This document shows positions 25,733 to 34,491 of a stretch of 64,000 nt of DNA, one piece after another. Made by a program: the position numbers and the translations under genes. Each line of letters begins with the position of its first letter. Positions within the stretch are counted from its first letter, which is position 1. This DNA is from Salinigranum marinum (GTDB lineage: Archaea; Halobacteriota; Halobacteria; Halobacteriales; Haloferacaceae): positions 620,001 through 684,000 of the forward strand of contig NZ_CP100461.1 in assembly GCF_024228675.1 (NCBI RefSeq), read 5' to 3'. Under the pieces are notes generated by a model. It was not told the origin of the DNA. It saw only the letters and a program-made list of their open reading frames with translations, and ran no database searches.

Positions 25733-26758
25733 ATGGAGACGCGCAAGCTCCAGCGGGTCGGCGGGGGGACGTACACGGTCTCGATCCCGAAAGAGTGGGC
25801 CACCACCCACGGGCTCGAAGCGGGGACGGCGGTCAACCTGTACACCCACCTCGACGGTTCGATCGTCGTCCGGAGCCACGCGAAAGACGGCGGCAACCTC
25901 GCTACCGTCCGTATCGGGGTCGACGGAGAGGGACCCGACCGCGCTCGACGGGCGCTCCGGGCGGCCCAGGCTGTCGGGTTCGAGAGCGTCACGCTCGTCT
26001 CCGACGCGTCGTTCACCCCAGCGGAACGCCGCGCGGTGAACGCGATGGTGCGGGGGCTCGTGGGCACCGAGGTGGTCGACGAACGCGACGACGAACTGAC
26101 CGTGCGCAACCTCCTCGACGCGTCGGACGTCTCCGTCCGTCAGTCCGTCGTCCAGCTGCAGTTCGTCGCGCTCTCGATCCACAGACGGGCGACCGCGTCG
26201 CTCACCGAGGCGAACGACGAGGCGTACGACCGGCTCCGCGAACGCGAGTCAGAGGCCGACCGACTGTTCGAGATGGTGTCGCGTCACTTCACCCGCGCGC
26301 TCATCTCGCTCGAAGAGGTCGACCGGCTCGGGACCACCCGCCCGGAGCTGTTCGACTACTACGAGACCGCCCGACAGCTCCGGGCGGTCGCCAGCGAGGG
26401 CGTCGGCATCGCCCGGGCGACGAGACGGCTCTCCCGGCCCCTGCCCGAGGGGGTCGCCGACGACGTGGCAGCGGCCGCCGACACGGCCCGAACGGTCGTC
26501 GAGGACGCGTCGGGCGCGGTCCTCGACGGGGGCGACTTCGACGCGGTCCACCGTGTGCTCGACGCTCGCGACGAGGCGCGGGCACGGCTCGACGCGCTCG
26601 ACGATACGCTGACAGACGAGTGGACCGACGCCCTCGCCGACGCCGCCGACGCGATCGCGGTCGCGCGGACGCTGGACTCGTTCGTGCGGACGCTCGACTA
26701 CGGGGCAGCGGTCGCCGACGTTGCGCTCCGGGCACGCACGCGGACCGAGAACCTGTGA
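25733..26758 (+). CDS. phoU: PhoU-domain protein with AbrB/SpoVT-like DNA-binding N-terminus (operon 1)
   Basis: The protein has 341 residues. Residues 1-45 form an AbrB/SpoVT-like swapped-hairpin domain: METRKLQRVGGGTYTVSIPK, then EWATTHGLEAGTAVNLY. From about 115 onwards there are two PhoU helical bundles, with metal-site helices around ERESEADRLFEMVSRHFTR and FDYYETARQLRAVASEGVG. PhoU proteins usually inhibit Pst and signal phosphate status; the fused DNA-binding domain suggests that this one may also act on promoters. It closes operon 1. Confidence 0.88.
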   Translation: METRKLQRVGGGTYTVSIPKEWATTHGLEAGTAVNLYTHLDGSIVVRSHAKDGGNLATVRIGVDGEGPDRARRALRAAQAVGFESVTLVSDASFTPAERRAVNAMVRGLVGTEVVDERDDELTVRNLLDASDVSVRQSVVQLQFVALSIHRRATASLTEANDEAYDRLRERESEADRLFEMVSRHFTRALISLEEVDRLGTTRPELFDYYETARQLRAVASEGVGIARATRRLSRPLPEGVADDVAAAADTARTVVEDASGAVLDGGDFDAVHRVLDARDEARARLDALDDTLTDEWTDALADAADAIAVARTLDSFVRTLDYGAAVADVALRARTRTENL

Positions 26759-26844
26759 GTGGGTCGCCGCCGTCGAACGCGACGGCTTCGTTTCGGTCGA
26801 ACCGCCAGATGCCTCGACGACGGTTCCGACGATTCCGACGGTCG

Positions 26845-27834
26845 CTACGTCGATTCGTCGATGGCCGCCCGGTGTTCGTCGATCTCCGTCTGTACCGTCC
26901 CCCAGTCGATCGGCGGCTCGAACGCGTCGAGCGCGGCCTCGAACGCCGACAGCCGGTCCCCGAACCGCTCGCGCCACGCCGGCCGGGCGACGTCGTCGAG
27001 GCGGTCGCCCGTCGCCTGCCATCGGTCGTGGAGGTCGTCGAGTCGACGTTCGAGGTCGGCGGTTCGGTCGGCGGCGTCGATGCCCTCGCGCTCGTTCCAC
27101 ACGCGGAGGTCCGCGAGCTCCGCCCGAAGGTCGGGAAAGAGGAGCCCGACAGACCGATGACGGAGCGTCGTGTCGGCCCACGCGACGGCGGGCTCGGCCT
27201 CGTCGACCGTGTGTGCCCCGCGTTCGGCGTCGGTCACCGATCCGACGGCCTCGGCGAGGTCGGCGAGCGAGCCGTCGAGGGCGTCCAGTTCCTCGGCGAA
27301 CGCCTCGAACCGCACTGTCGGATCCGCGAGCCACCGCTCGAACTCCTCGACGTCGACCTGGAGTTCGTCGGCGGCCCCCTGGACGGTGTTGGCCGCGACG
27401 GTGAGCCGCCGGATCTCGGCTGCGGTCTCGTAGAGATCGTCGTGCGCCGCGCCGTCGGCGACGAGCGCCCTGAGGTCCGCCCCGAGTTCGGGCAGCCGCG
27501 CCTCGACCGCGTCGAGCCGCGCCGCGAACGCGTCGAGGCGCGCTTGCACGGTGTCGAGGTCCGCGACCGGCTCGGCCGCCTCGCGGGCGTCCGATAGCTC
27601 GATCGCGGCCAGTTCCGCGCGGGTCTCGGGGGTCGAGACGACGTTCGAGAGGTACGACAGCGCCTCGTCGACGGCGTCGGTCGTCACGATCCCGTCCTCG
27701 GCGACGTGTGACAGCGTCCCGCGCACCTCGGAGGGGTCGCGCGCGTCGTCCTCGGCGACGACCGCGTCCACGGCGTCGTCCAGCGGTCGGCCAGCGATTC
27801 GATCCGGCGGGCGCTCGCTGTCCTCCTGACTCAT
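26845..27834 (-). CDS. Halo transducer-type coiled-coil protein
   Basis: This is a cytoplasmic, very acidic protein of 329 residues. It begins MSQEDSERPPDRIAGRPLDD, shows a small domain (residues about 10-75) and then a long, heptad-like helical region (LDTVQARLDAFAARLDAV, FAEELDALDGSLADLAEAV, ADLERRLDDLHDRWQATGD). I recall similar haloarchaeal proteins annotated as 'halo transducer protein', but no transmembrane or methyl-accepting region is seen, so the name should not be taken as function. It lies convergent to phoU of operon 1 and downstream of two phoU genes of operon 2, so a role in phosphate control is possible. Start ATG 27832-27834. Confidence 0.75.
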   Translation of the reverse strand: MSQEDSERPPDRIAGRPLDDAVDAVVAEDDARDPSEVRGTLSHVAEDGIVTTDAVDEALSYLSNVVSTPETRAELAAIELSDAREAAEPVADLDTVQARLDAFAARLDAVEARLPELGADLRALVADGAAHDDLYETAAEIRRLTVAANTVQGAADELQVDVEEFERWLADPTVRFEAFAEELDALDGSLADLAEAVGSVTDAERGAHTVDEAEPAVAWADTTLRHRSVGLLFPDLRAELADLRVWNEREGIDAADRTADLERRLDDLHDRWQATGDRLDDVARPAWRERFGDRLSAFEAALDAFEPPIDWGTVQTEIDEHRAAIDEST

Positions 27835-27957
27835 GTACGGTCGGGGGTTGCCGCGGCGGGTCGTTATAGCTTCCGTCACGCCGCGAGCGCCGTCGGTTCG
27901 TCCAGGTTCGCCGCGAGTCACGCGCGACCGAACCGCTCGGCCGGCGGCGATGCGGCG

Positions 27958-28632
27958 TCAGTACAGCAGTTCGTCGTTCTGTTCGACCATGTACAGCGTC
28001 CGGGCGGCGATGTTGACCGCGTGGTCGCCGACGCGTTCGAGGTCGCGGATCGTGAGAAAGAGCCGTGAGACGTCCTGGAACGTCTCGTCGACCACGCTCT
28101 CCTCGTCGAAGGCGTCGGTTTCGAGGAGCGAACGGACGACGGTCTGGCTCGCTGCCTGACACATCGCGTCGACCTCGTCGTCGCGCTCGGCGAGGGCGAA
28201 ACAGCGGTCGGTCTCCTCGTTCGCGTACGCCTCCATCGACTGCTCGACCATCTCGAGCGTCGCGTCGCCGATCTGTCTAATGTCGACCTCGGGGTAGGCC
28301 TCGCGCTCCGCGGAGAGCGCGTAGCCGCCGAGGTTCGTGGCGAGGTCGCCGATGCGTTCGAGATCGGTGATGATCTTGAACGACGAGGCGATGAAGCGGA
28401 GGTCGCCGGCGACCGGCTGCTGGAGCGCGATGAGGTCGATGCACTCGCTCTCGAGTTCGAGGTAGAGGCGGTTGATCTCGCCGTCGCCCTCGATGACCTC
28501 CTGGGCGAGGCGTTCGTCCTTCTCGTCGAGGGCGTCGAGCCCCCGACGGAGCTGTTCGGCGACCAGTTCGCTCATGTAGAGGACGTCGTCGCGGAGTCCC
28601 TGGAGGCGGGACTGGTACTGCTGGCGGGCCAT
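27958..28632 (-). CDS. phoU: Phosphate signalling protein PhoU (operon 2)
   Basis: This is a stand-alone PhoU of 224 residues with two three-helix bundles. The metal-binding signature is in both halves: ALQQPVAGDLRFIASSFKI with DLERIGDLATNLGGYA, and LERVGDHAVNIAARTLYMV. It is the classic negative partner of Pst. The ATG at 28630-28632 follows a gggttttatcacc box by about 27 nt, so it can be transcribed on its own as well as from operon 2. A longer start at 28674 is disfavoured because it lies upstream of that box. Confidence 0.93.
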   Translation of the reverse strand: MARQQYQSRLQGLRDDVLYMSELVAEQLRRGLDALDEKDERLAQEVIEGDGEINRLYLELESECIDLIALQQPVAGDLRFIASSFKIITDLERIGDLATNLGGYALSAEREAYPEVDIRQIGDATLEMVEQSMEAYANEETDRCFALAERDDEVDAMCQAASQTVVRSLLETDAFDEESVVDETFQDVSRLFLTIRDLERVGDHAVNIAARTLYMVEQNDELLY

Positions 28633-28654
28633 ATACGCGAGTCGAGTCGGTCCG

Positions 28655-28664
28655 GTGATAAAAC
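28655..28664 (-). promoter_or_regulatory. TATA-like box of phoU (27958-28632)
   Basis: On the minus strand ttttatcacc, about 25-30 nt before the ATG at 28632. Confidence 0.55.
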
Positions 28665-28686
28665 CCTTTCCCACGGAACAATATTG

Positions 28687-28703
28687 CTATTTAGGCCTAT
28701 TTA
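28687..28703. repeat. CTATTTA direct repeat with 10-bp period
   Basis: Ctattta occurs at 28687-28693 and again at 28697-28703, exactly one helical turn apart. It lies in an AT-rich island (from 28675) about 25-45 bp upstream of the phoU TATA box. The position and phasing suit a dimeric regulator. Confidence 0.45.
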
Positions 28704-28741
28704 TTGCAATGGTCCGCAGGATACGGAGACCGGGCCGGCGA

Positions 28742-29416
28742 TCAGTACAGGTGGGTCGTCCGGTTCGTGACCATGTAGAACGACCGCGCGGCGATGTTGA
28801 CGGCGTGGTCGCCGACGCGTTCGATGTCCCGGAGCGTGAGTAGCAGCCGGTTCACCTCGGTGAGCAGCCGCTGCATCTCCTCGCCTTCGAACGTGGTCGT
28901 GGTCTCGACGAGGTCGCGGACGACGGTCTCGGCGACGCGCTCGCAGAGGCCGTCGAGTTCGTCGTCGCGCTCGACGACCGTCGCGGCGAGGCGTTCGTCG
29001 TCGGTCGCGTAGGCGTCGAGCGACTGGTCGACCATCTGGCGGGCGAGCCGGCCCACGTCGAGGAGACTCATCTCCGGGAAATGCGGCTCTGCGACCGAGT
29101 GGACGTACGCCGAGAGGTTCGTGGCGAGGTCGCCGATGCGTTCGAGTTCGGTGATGATCTTGAACGAGGCGGTGACGAACCGGAGGTCACCGGCGACCGG
29201 TTGCTGGAGCGCGAAGAGGTCGACACAGCGGGATTCGAGTTCGAGATACCGCTCGTTGATCTCCTCGTCACCGTCGATGACCGCGGTGGCGAGGCCGTCG
29301 TCGTCCGTCTCGATGGCGACGAGCGCGTCTTCGAGCCGCGCCGAGACCGTCGCTCCGAACTCGACGACGTCGTCGCGGAGCGTCGCGAGTTCCTCCTGAT
29401 ACGCGTCGCGGGGCAT
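28742..29416 (-). CDS. phoU: Phosphate signalling protein PhoU, second copy (operon 2)
   Basis: This is a 224-residue PhoU with both bundles: ALQQPVAGDLRFVTASFKI, ELERIGDLATNLSAYV, and IERVGDHAVNIAARSFYMV. It is a clear paralogue of the protein encoded at 27958-28632 but differs through much of the rest of the chain. The gene lies 162 bp after pstB of operon 2, and an acagtaatcc box about 28 nt upstream suggests a separate promoter. Confidence 0.93.
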   Translation of the reverse strand: MPRDAYQEELATLRDDVVEFGATVSARLEDALVAIETDDDGLATAVIDGDEEINERYLELESRCVDLFALQQPVAGDLRFVTASFKIITELERIGDLATNLSAYVHSVAEPHFPEMSLLDVGRLARQMVDQSLDAYATDDERLAATVVERDDELDGLCERVAETVVRDLVETTTTFEGEEMQRLLTEVNRLLLTLRDIERVGDHAVNIAARSFYMVTNRTTHLY

Positions 29417-29578
29417 GTCACCCGGTTGTCCGGAGCGACGGATTACTGTTTGGTTACCGGGGACGGACGCGTGGTGACCACCCCGACCGACGGATTGGTG
29501 GGCCGACGCCGGGCGAGAGCAAAAGGTGAAGCGACGGGTGACGGGAGAGCGACGGACAGCGCGGGGACACGACGTGAG

Positions 29579-30460
29579 CTACCCGAACTTGCCGGTGATG
29601 TAGTCCTCGACGCGCTGGCTCGCGGGGTTCTCGAAGATCTTCTGTGTGTCGTCGAACTCGACGAGTTCGCCGCCGGTGAGGAACACGGCCGTCTTGTCCG
29701 AGATGCGGGCGGCCTGTTGCATGTTGTGCGTGACGATCACGACCGTGTACTCCTCGGCGAGATCTGAGATGAGGTCCTCGATCTTCGAGGTGGCGATGGG
29801 GTCCAGCGCCGACGCCGGCTCGTCCATGAGCAACACCTCGGGGTCCGGGGCGATGGCACGGGCGATACAGAGCCGCTGTTGCTGGCCTCCCGAGAGGTCG
29901 AGCCCGGACTCGTGGAGCTTGTCCTTCACCTCGTCCCAGAGGGCGGCGCGCTTGAGCGACTCCTCGACGATGGCGTCGTAGTCGCCCCCTTTGTTCTGGA
30001 TCTCCAGCCCGTACGCGACGTTGTCGTAGATGCTCTTCGGGAAGGGGTTCGGCTTCTGGAACACCATCCCCACCCGCCGTCGGAGTGCAACGGGGTCGAC
30101 GTCGCGGTCGTAGACGTTCTTCCCGCGGAGGTAGAGGTTGCCCTCGACGCGCGCGGCGTCGACGAGGTCGTTCATCCGGTTGATACACCGGAGGAACGTC
30201 GACTTCCCGCAGCCGGACGGACCGATCATCGCGGTGACGCGGTTCTCGGGGATCTCCAGCGAGATGTCCGACAGCGCCTGCACGTCGTTGTAGTAGACGT
30301 TGATGTCCTCGGCGCGAATAACCGTCTCCGTCGGCGGTCTTCTCCCCCCTTCGACGCTCTCGCTGACGTCGGTCTGAACGAGCATGTCGTCGTCCGAGGG
30401 GTCCGCGGTTTCGTTGTGTGTCCGTTCGGCCATCGTCGTCTGTGTCTCTTCGTCAGTCAT
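29579..30460 (-). CDS. pstB: Phosphate ABC transporter ATPase PstB (operon 2)
   Basis: The protein has 293 residues with an acidic leader of about 45 residues. Walker A is [10 protein letters not shown] (about 79-88), the signature [15 protein letters not shown], Walker [14 protein letters not shown], and the switch region [15 protein letters not shown]. The C-terminus ([19 protein letters not shown]) matches its paralogue in operon 1 almost word for word. Nine bases separate it from pstA. Confidence 0.95.
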   Translation of the reverse strand: MTDEETQTTMAERTHNETADPSDDDMLVQTDVSESVEGGRRPPTETVIRAEDINVYYNDVQALSDISLEIPENRVTAMIGPSGCGKSTFLRCINRMNDLVDAARVEGNLYLRGKNVYDRDVDPVALRRRVGMVFQKPNPFPKSIYDNVAYGLEIQNKGGDYDAIVEESLKRAALWDEVKDKLHESGLDLSGGQQQRLCIARAIAPDPEVLLMDEPASALDPIATSKIEDLISDLAEEYTVVIVTHNMQQAARISDKTAVFLTGGELVEFDDTQKIFENPASQRVEDYITGKFG

Positions 30461-30469
30461 ACTAGTCGG

Positions 30470-32119
30470 TTACTGTTCGGTTTGGAACCTGTTCCGGAGG
30501 ACGATCGCGATGGAGTTCATCGCGAGCAGGACGCTCACCAGGACGACGACGCCCGCAGGCACGGCCTGGGTGTAGAAGTCCTCGCTGGCGAAGAGGCTCG
30601 CCCACGCGAACACCTGCAGCGGCATCGCGCTGGCCTTCGCGGAGAACTCCGTGGGGAGCGAGAAGACGACGGTCGGCGCGCCGATCATAATGAGCGGCGC
30701 GGTCTCGCCGATCGCGCGGCCGAGCGCGAGGATGGTCCCCGTGAGGATCCCCGGGAACGCCCGCGGGAGGACGACCCGCCGCACCGTCTGCCACTTGGTC
30801 GCGCCCATGCCGTAGGAGGCCTGTCGCTGGTCGTTCGGAACGCTCCGGATCGCCTCGCGCGAGGAGATGATGACGATCGGGAGGATCAACAGCGCGAGCG
30901 TCGCTCCGCCGATGGCGACCGTCCCGGTCGGCTGGCCGAGGTAGGTGACGAACACGCCGAGGCCGAGCAGGCCGTACACCACGCTCGGAACGCCCGCGAG
31001 GTTCGAGATGTTGACGTCGATGAAGCGGGTGAAGCGGTTGTCCGGCGCGTACTCTTCGAGGTAGACCGCGGCACCGACGCCGAGGGGGAACGCCAGGATG
31101 GCGACGGTGATCATCAGCAGGATCGAGCCGCCGATCGCCGGGTAGAGACCGGCGTCGACGGCGTTGCGGCTGTGTGGGCTCGTCAGGAACTGCCAGTCGA
31201 CCCACGACTGGGGGCCCGCGTAGCCCATCGTCTCGACGACGAGCGCGCCGACCAGCGCACCACCGACGACGACGACGGGGACGAGCAGGCCGGGGCGGTC
31301 CGCGGGCCGGGAGACCGCGCCGCCGATCGTGTACGCCAGGGTGGGCACGACGGTCACACTCGCGAGCACGGTCGCCGGGACGGGGTCAATACCGACGAAC
31401 GGACCGGCCACCGCACACCCCGCGACGAGTGCGAGCGTCCCGACGCCGGCGAGCGCGCCGACGCGGCCGTCACGGAGGGTCTTCGCGTAGAGGCCGACGG
31501 CGGCCGCGGCGATCAGCCCGATCGAGCCCGCGAGCAGCACCCAGTCGACCGGGAGAACGGGAAGGGTCGAAAAGACCGCCGGAACGCTCGGGACCAGCGT
31601 CGGTGCGCCGACGACGCCACCGGCGGGGCCGGGGAGGCCGAACAGCGAGAGGTAAAACAGGACGGTCGTGAGCCCGAGTTTGACGGTGAACGGGAGGCGT
31701 CGGGTCCGTTCGAGACCGACGACGAGCGCCGATGGCACCGCGAGGGCGAAGAGGTAGCCGAACCACGTGACCGGCGAGACGATGTCGATGAACACCATCG
31801 CCACGCCGCCGCTGAACAGCAGGCTGACGCCGAGCAGGCTGACGGCCATCACCCCGAAGGTGAGCGCGGACGAGTCACGGACGGCGAGAGAGCCCACGAC
31901 CGCGAGCGTCGGGACGACGAGCGTCAGGAAGAACGCCAGATGCCAGCCGGGGTCGGCGGTGAGCGGCTGGATCGCGTCGTTGGCGACGAACACCAACAGC
32001 ACGGCGAGCGTGACGAGCCCGAACATCGTCGCCGCCAGCAGGACGTACTGGAAGACGGTGCCGACGGTCTTGTCGACCTGACCGAACCCCTCGATGAGGT
32101 CCCCGCTCCCGGTGGCCAT
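30470..32119 (-). CDS. pstA: Phosphate ABC transporter permease PstA (operon 2)
   Basis: The protein has 549 residues, with the extended N-terminal membrane half typical of haloarchaeal PstA and the permease core from about residue 310 (AILAFPLGVGAAVYLEEYA). The coupling loop is ATKWQTVRRVVLPRAFPGI, and ALGRAIGETAPLIMIG identifies PstA. It starts one base after the pstC stop, so translation is coupled. The N-terminal half shares little with PstA of operon 1, suggesting old divergence. Confidence 0.93.
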   Translation of the reverse strand: MATGSGDLIEGFGQVDKTVGTVFQYVLLAATMFGLVTLAVLLVFVANDAIQPLTADPGWHLAFFLTLVVPTLAVVGSLAVRDSSALTFGVMAVSLLGVSLLFSGGVAMVFIDIVSPVTWFGYLFALAVPSALVVGLERTRRLPFTVKLGLTTVLFYLSLFGLPGPAGGVVGAPTLVPSVPAVFSTLPVLPVDWVLLAGSIGLIAAAAVGLYAKTLRDGRVGALAGVGTLALVAGCAVAGPFVGIDPVPATVLASVTVVPTLAYTIGGAVSRPADRPGLLVPVVVVGGALVGALVVETMGYAGPQSWVDWQFLTSPHSRNAVDAGLYPAIGGSILLMITVAILAFPLGVGAAVYLEEYAPDNRFTRFIDVNISNLAGVPSVVYGLLGLGVFVTYLGQPTGTVAIGGATLALLILPIVIISSREAIRSVPNDQRQASYGMGATKWQTVRRVVLPRAFPGILTGTILALGRAIGETAPLIMIGAPTVVFSLPTEFSAKASAMPLQVFAWASLFASEDFYTQAVPAGVVVLVSVLLAMNSIAIVLRNRFQTEQ

Positions 32120-32120
32120 C

Positions 32121-33080
32121 TCAGTACTCCTCCCGGTAGCGCTGGGCGACGAAGTCGCTGATGACGTTCATGACGAGCGTGATGACGAACAGTGTCAGGC
32201 CGATGGCGAACAGGCTGCGGTACGCGAGCCCGCCGCCGGTGATGTCTCCCAGGAGGAGCTGGACCATCGCGGCGGTCATCGGAAGCGCACCCTCCTGGTA
32301 CGCGGCGGGGTTGAGCGGATTGAGGAACTGCGCGCGCGACCCCGCGGCGACCGTGACGGCCATCGTCTCGCCGATGGCCCGCGAGAGCGCGAGGATGAAC
32401 GACGAGAAGATTCCCGACAGCGCTGCGGGGACGACGATGCCCGTCGAGACGTCGAACTTCGTCGCGCCCATGCCGTAGCCGGCCTGTCGGAGTTCGTCGG
32501 GGACCGCCGACATCGCGTCCTCGCTGATGGAGGCGACCATCGGGATGATCATGATGCCGACGACGAGACTCGCCGAGATGAGGTTGAACGTCCCGACTCC
32601 CGGGAGCACCGTCTGGATGGCGGGGGTGATGTAGATGAGCGCGAAGAAGCCGTAGACGACCGTCGGGATGCCGGCCAGCACCTCGAGCGCCGGTTTCAGA
32701 ACGGCCCGATGCTGGGGCTTTGCGTACTCGCTGAGGTAGATCGCCGTGGCGACCCCGAGCGGGAGCGCGACGATCGCCGATCCGATGGTGATCATCAGGG
32801 TCGCCGACACCAGAGCGAGGACGCCGAACTCGTTGTTGTTGATCTGCCACGTCGTTCCGGTGAGGAAGTCGACGATCGACGCCGTCGGCCCCTCGATACC
32901 CATGAGCGGTGCCGTGACGGTGAAGAACTTCGCCGCTTCGGTCACGAGCAACAGCACGATGCTGATCGTCGTGACGATCGAGAGCGCCGCACACAGGAAG
33001 AAGAACGAGCGTGTCAGGAGCTCTTGCGGTGCGTTCTCCGTGTTCCGCGTGAGGTCGTTCGTGATGTCGTCGGTGCTCAT
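32121..33080 (-). CDS. pstC: Phosphate ABC transporter permease PstC (operon 2)
   Basis: The protein has 319 residues with six helices and no long N-terminal extension, in contrast to PstC of operon 1. The core has ALPLGVATAIYLSEYAKP, the coupling loop GATKFDVSTGIVVPAALSG and the PstC mark SRAIGETMAVTVAAG. It follows pstS by 68 bp that are AT-rich but too close to the ATG to serve as its own normal promoter. Confidence 0.93.
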   Translation of the reverse strand: MSTDDITNDLTRNTENAPQELLTRSFFFLCAALSIVTTISIVLLLVTEAAKFFTVTAPLMGIEGPTASIVDFLTGTTWQINNNEFGVLALVSATLMITIGSAIVALPLGVATAIYLSEYAKPQHRAVLKPALEVLAGIPTVVYGFFALIYITPAIQTVLPGVGTFNLISASLVVGIMIIPMVASISEDAMSAVPDELRQAGYGMGATKFDVSTGIVVPAALSGIFSSFILALSRAIGETMAVTVAAGSRAQFLNPLNPAAYQEGALPMTAAMVQLLLGDITGGGLAYRSLFAIGLTLFVITLVMNVISDFVAQRYREEY

Positions 33081-33148
33081 TTAGCTATATATCGTATGTG
33101 GCCTACTGAAAAGCCTCGTTATTCGTGTGTCGGTCTCCGGACCCCGGC

Positions 33149-34198
33149 TCAGTTCGACTGTGCGGCTTCGATGGCTGTTTCGAGCGCGTCTAGCTGTGCC
33201 TGTTGCTGCTCCTCGTCGAGCGGGACGTAGCCGACCTCGTTCGCGACGACCTCCTCGTTGGTCGTGTTCTCCATCCAGAAGCGGGCGAAGGCGGCGACCT
33301 GCTCCTCGGCGAGCGAGGCCGTCGCGGGGTAGGTGAAAAGCGGTCGCGACAGCGGCGTGTACTCGCCGGACTTCGCCGTCTCCAGCGACGGTTCGACGGG
33401 ACCGTCGCCGTCGTCGATCGCGACCGCCTTCACCTGGTCGGCGCTCTGGCTGTAGTACGCGAAGCCGAGGTAGCCCATCGCGTACTGCGAGCCCTCCACT
33501 CCCCGGATGATGGTGCGGTCCTGCTCGGTCGGCGAGTAGTCCTGGCGGTGGCCCGGTCCCTCCTCGCCGAGCACCGCCTCGATGAAGTAGTCGTAGGTCC
33601 CCGACGCGTCGGTGGGGCCGAACAGTTCGAGCTCCTCGTCGGGCCACTCGGGGTCGATCTCGGACCACGTCGTCGGCGGCTCCTCGGCGGACCAGATCTC
33701 CCGCAGTTGCTCGACGGTGAGCGACTCCGCCCAGTCGTTGTCGTTGTTGACGACGACGGTGAGCGCGTCGGTGGCGACGGTGAGTTCGACGGGCTCGACG
33801 TCGTTCCCCGCACAGAGTTCCTCCTCCTCGGGCGAGATGGGCCGGGAGGCGTTGTTGAAGTCCGTCTCGCCCACGCAGAAGAAGTTCTGGAAGCCGCCGC
33901 CGGAGCCCGTCGACTGGAGGCTGAACTCGACGTCCGGGTGTTCCTCTTTGAACAGTTCGCTGAACGCGGTCGCCAGCGGGAACACCGTCGACGAGCCGGC
34001 GATGTCGATCGGCCCCGAGAGCTCGCCGTCGGACGCCGCCGTCTCATCCTCGCCGGCGGATCCGTCCGACCCGCCGGACGATCCGCCCGAGCCGCCGCCC
34101 GTGTTCTGTCGCGTACAGCCGGCGAGGCCGGCCGCACCGACCGCACCAGCACCGATCACGAACCTGCGCCGCGAGACGGAATCGCCCTCGTGTGTCAT
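33149..34198 (-). CDS. pstS: Phosphate-binding lipoprotein PstS (operon 2, classical subtype)
   Basis: The protein has 349 residues. The Tat signal is VSRRRFVIGAGAV (Arg10-Arg12) with lipobox LAGC (Cys28) and a Gly/Ser/Asp linker. Phosphate-binding loops are of the classical form: DIAGSSTVFPLATAFSELF, STGSGGGFQNFFCVGETDF and NNASRPIS, then TVEQLREIWSAE. It is the first gene of operon 2, so phosphate capture by a different PstS type is paired with its own channel. A gagtatttac box about 29 nt upstream supports the start. Confidence 0.95.
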   Translation of the reverse strand: MTHEGDSVSRRRFVIGAGAVGAAGLAGCTRQNTGGGSGGSSGGSDGSAGEDETAASDGELSGPIDIAGSSTVFPLATAFSELFKEEHPDVEFSLQSTGSGGGFQNFFCVGETDFNNASRPISPEEEELCAGNDVEPVELTVATDALTVVVNNDNDWAESLTVEQLREIWSAEEPPTTWSEIDPEWPDEELELFGPTDASGTYDYFIEAVLGEEGPGHRQDYSPTEQDRTIIRGVEGSQYAMGYLGFAYYSQSADQVKAVAIDDGDGPVEPSLETAKSGEYTPLSRPLFTYPATASLAEEQVAAFARFWMENTTNEEVVANEVGYVPLDEEQQQAQLDALETAIEAAQSN

Positions 34199-34221
34199 CG
34201 TCTGTGGTGAGCCGAGTGTGA

Positions 34222-34231
34222 AGTAAATACT
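34222..34231 (-). promoter_or_regulatory. TATA-like box of pst operon 2
   Basis: On the minus strand agtatttact, about 24-33 nt before the ATG at 34198. More AT-rich DNA lies behind it (34232-34260). Confidence 0.55.
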
Positions 34232-34276
34232 CTACTAATATAGATATATAGTTCTATGTTTGAGTATTGGTTAGTG

Positions 34277-34295
34277 GTGAACGGTATCGTGAACG
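34277..34295. repeat. GTGAACG direct repeat in the pstS-phoU divergent region
   Basis: Gtgaacg at 34277-34283 and 34289-34295, 12 bp start to start, lies in the intergenic region between divergent pstS and phoU. Two gaacg words 14 bp apart also occur before pstS of operon 1 (20533-20537, 20547-20551). It may be a weak shared element. Confidence 0.3.
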
Positions 34296-34458
34296 ATTGA
34301 TAAGTATAGACGAATTACACCGCCAAGAGCCACCCAGACGTCGATTTCGCCCGATCGCGCGTCTCCGTACTTCGTCGGTTCCGACCCCTGTCGTGACGAT
34401 CAAAACCCACATGACGAGAAGAGTACCCACCGAGACGGGTTGATATATATCGATAGCC

Positions 34459-34467
34459 AAATTTATA
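34459..34467 (+). promoter_or_regulatory. TATA box of the divergent phoU gene
   Basis: Aaatttata lies 25-33 nt before the ATG at 34492. A second AT box, gatatatatc, lies at about 34442-34451. Confidence 0.6.
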
Positions 34468-34491
34468 GTGGAGTGCCGACCACCGGACGAC

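Noticed and set aside
23470-26109. Open frame of about 880 codons on the minus strand opposite pstA, pstB and phoU
   Set aside because: It spans three real genes, has no conserved domain, and arises from high GC third positions.
33084-33096. TATA-like gctatatatcgta just before pstC of operon 2
   Set aside because: It is only about 10 nt from the ATG, too close for a leaderless start, so it is more likely AT-rich spacer DNA than a promoter of pstC.
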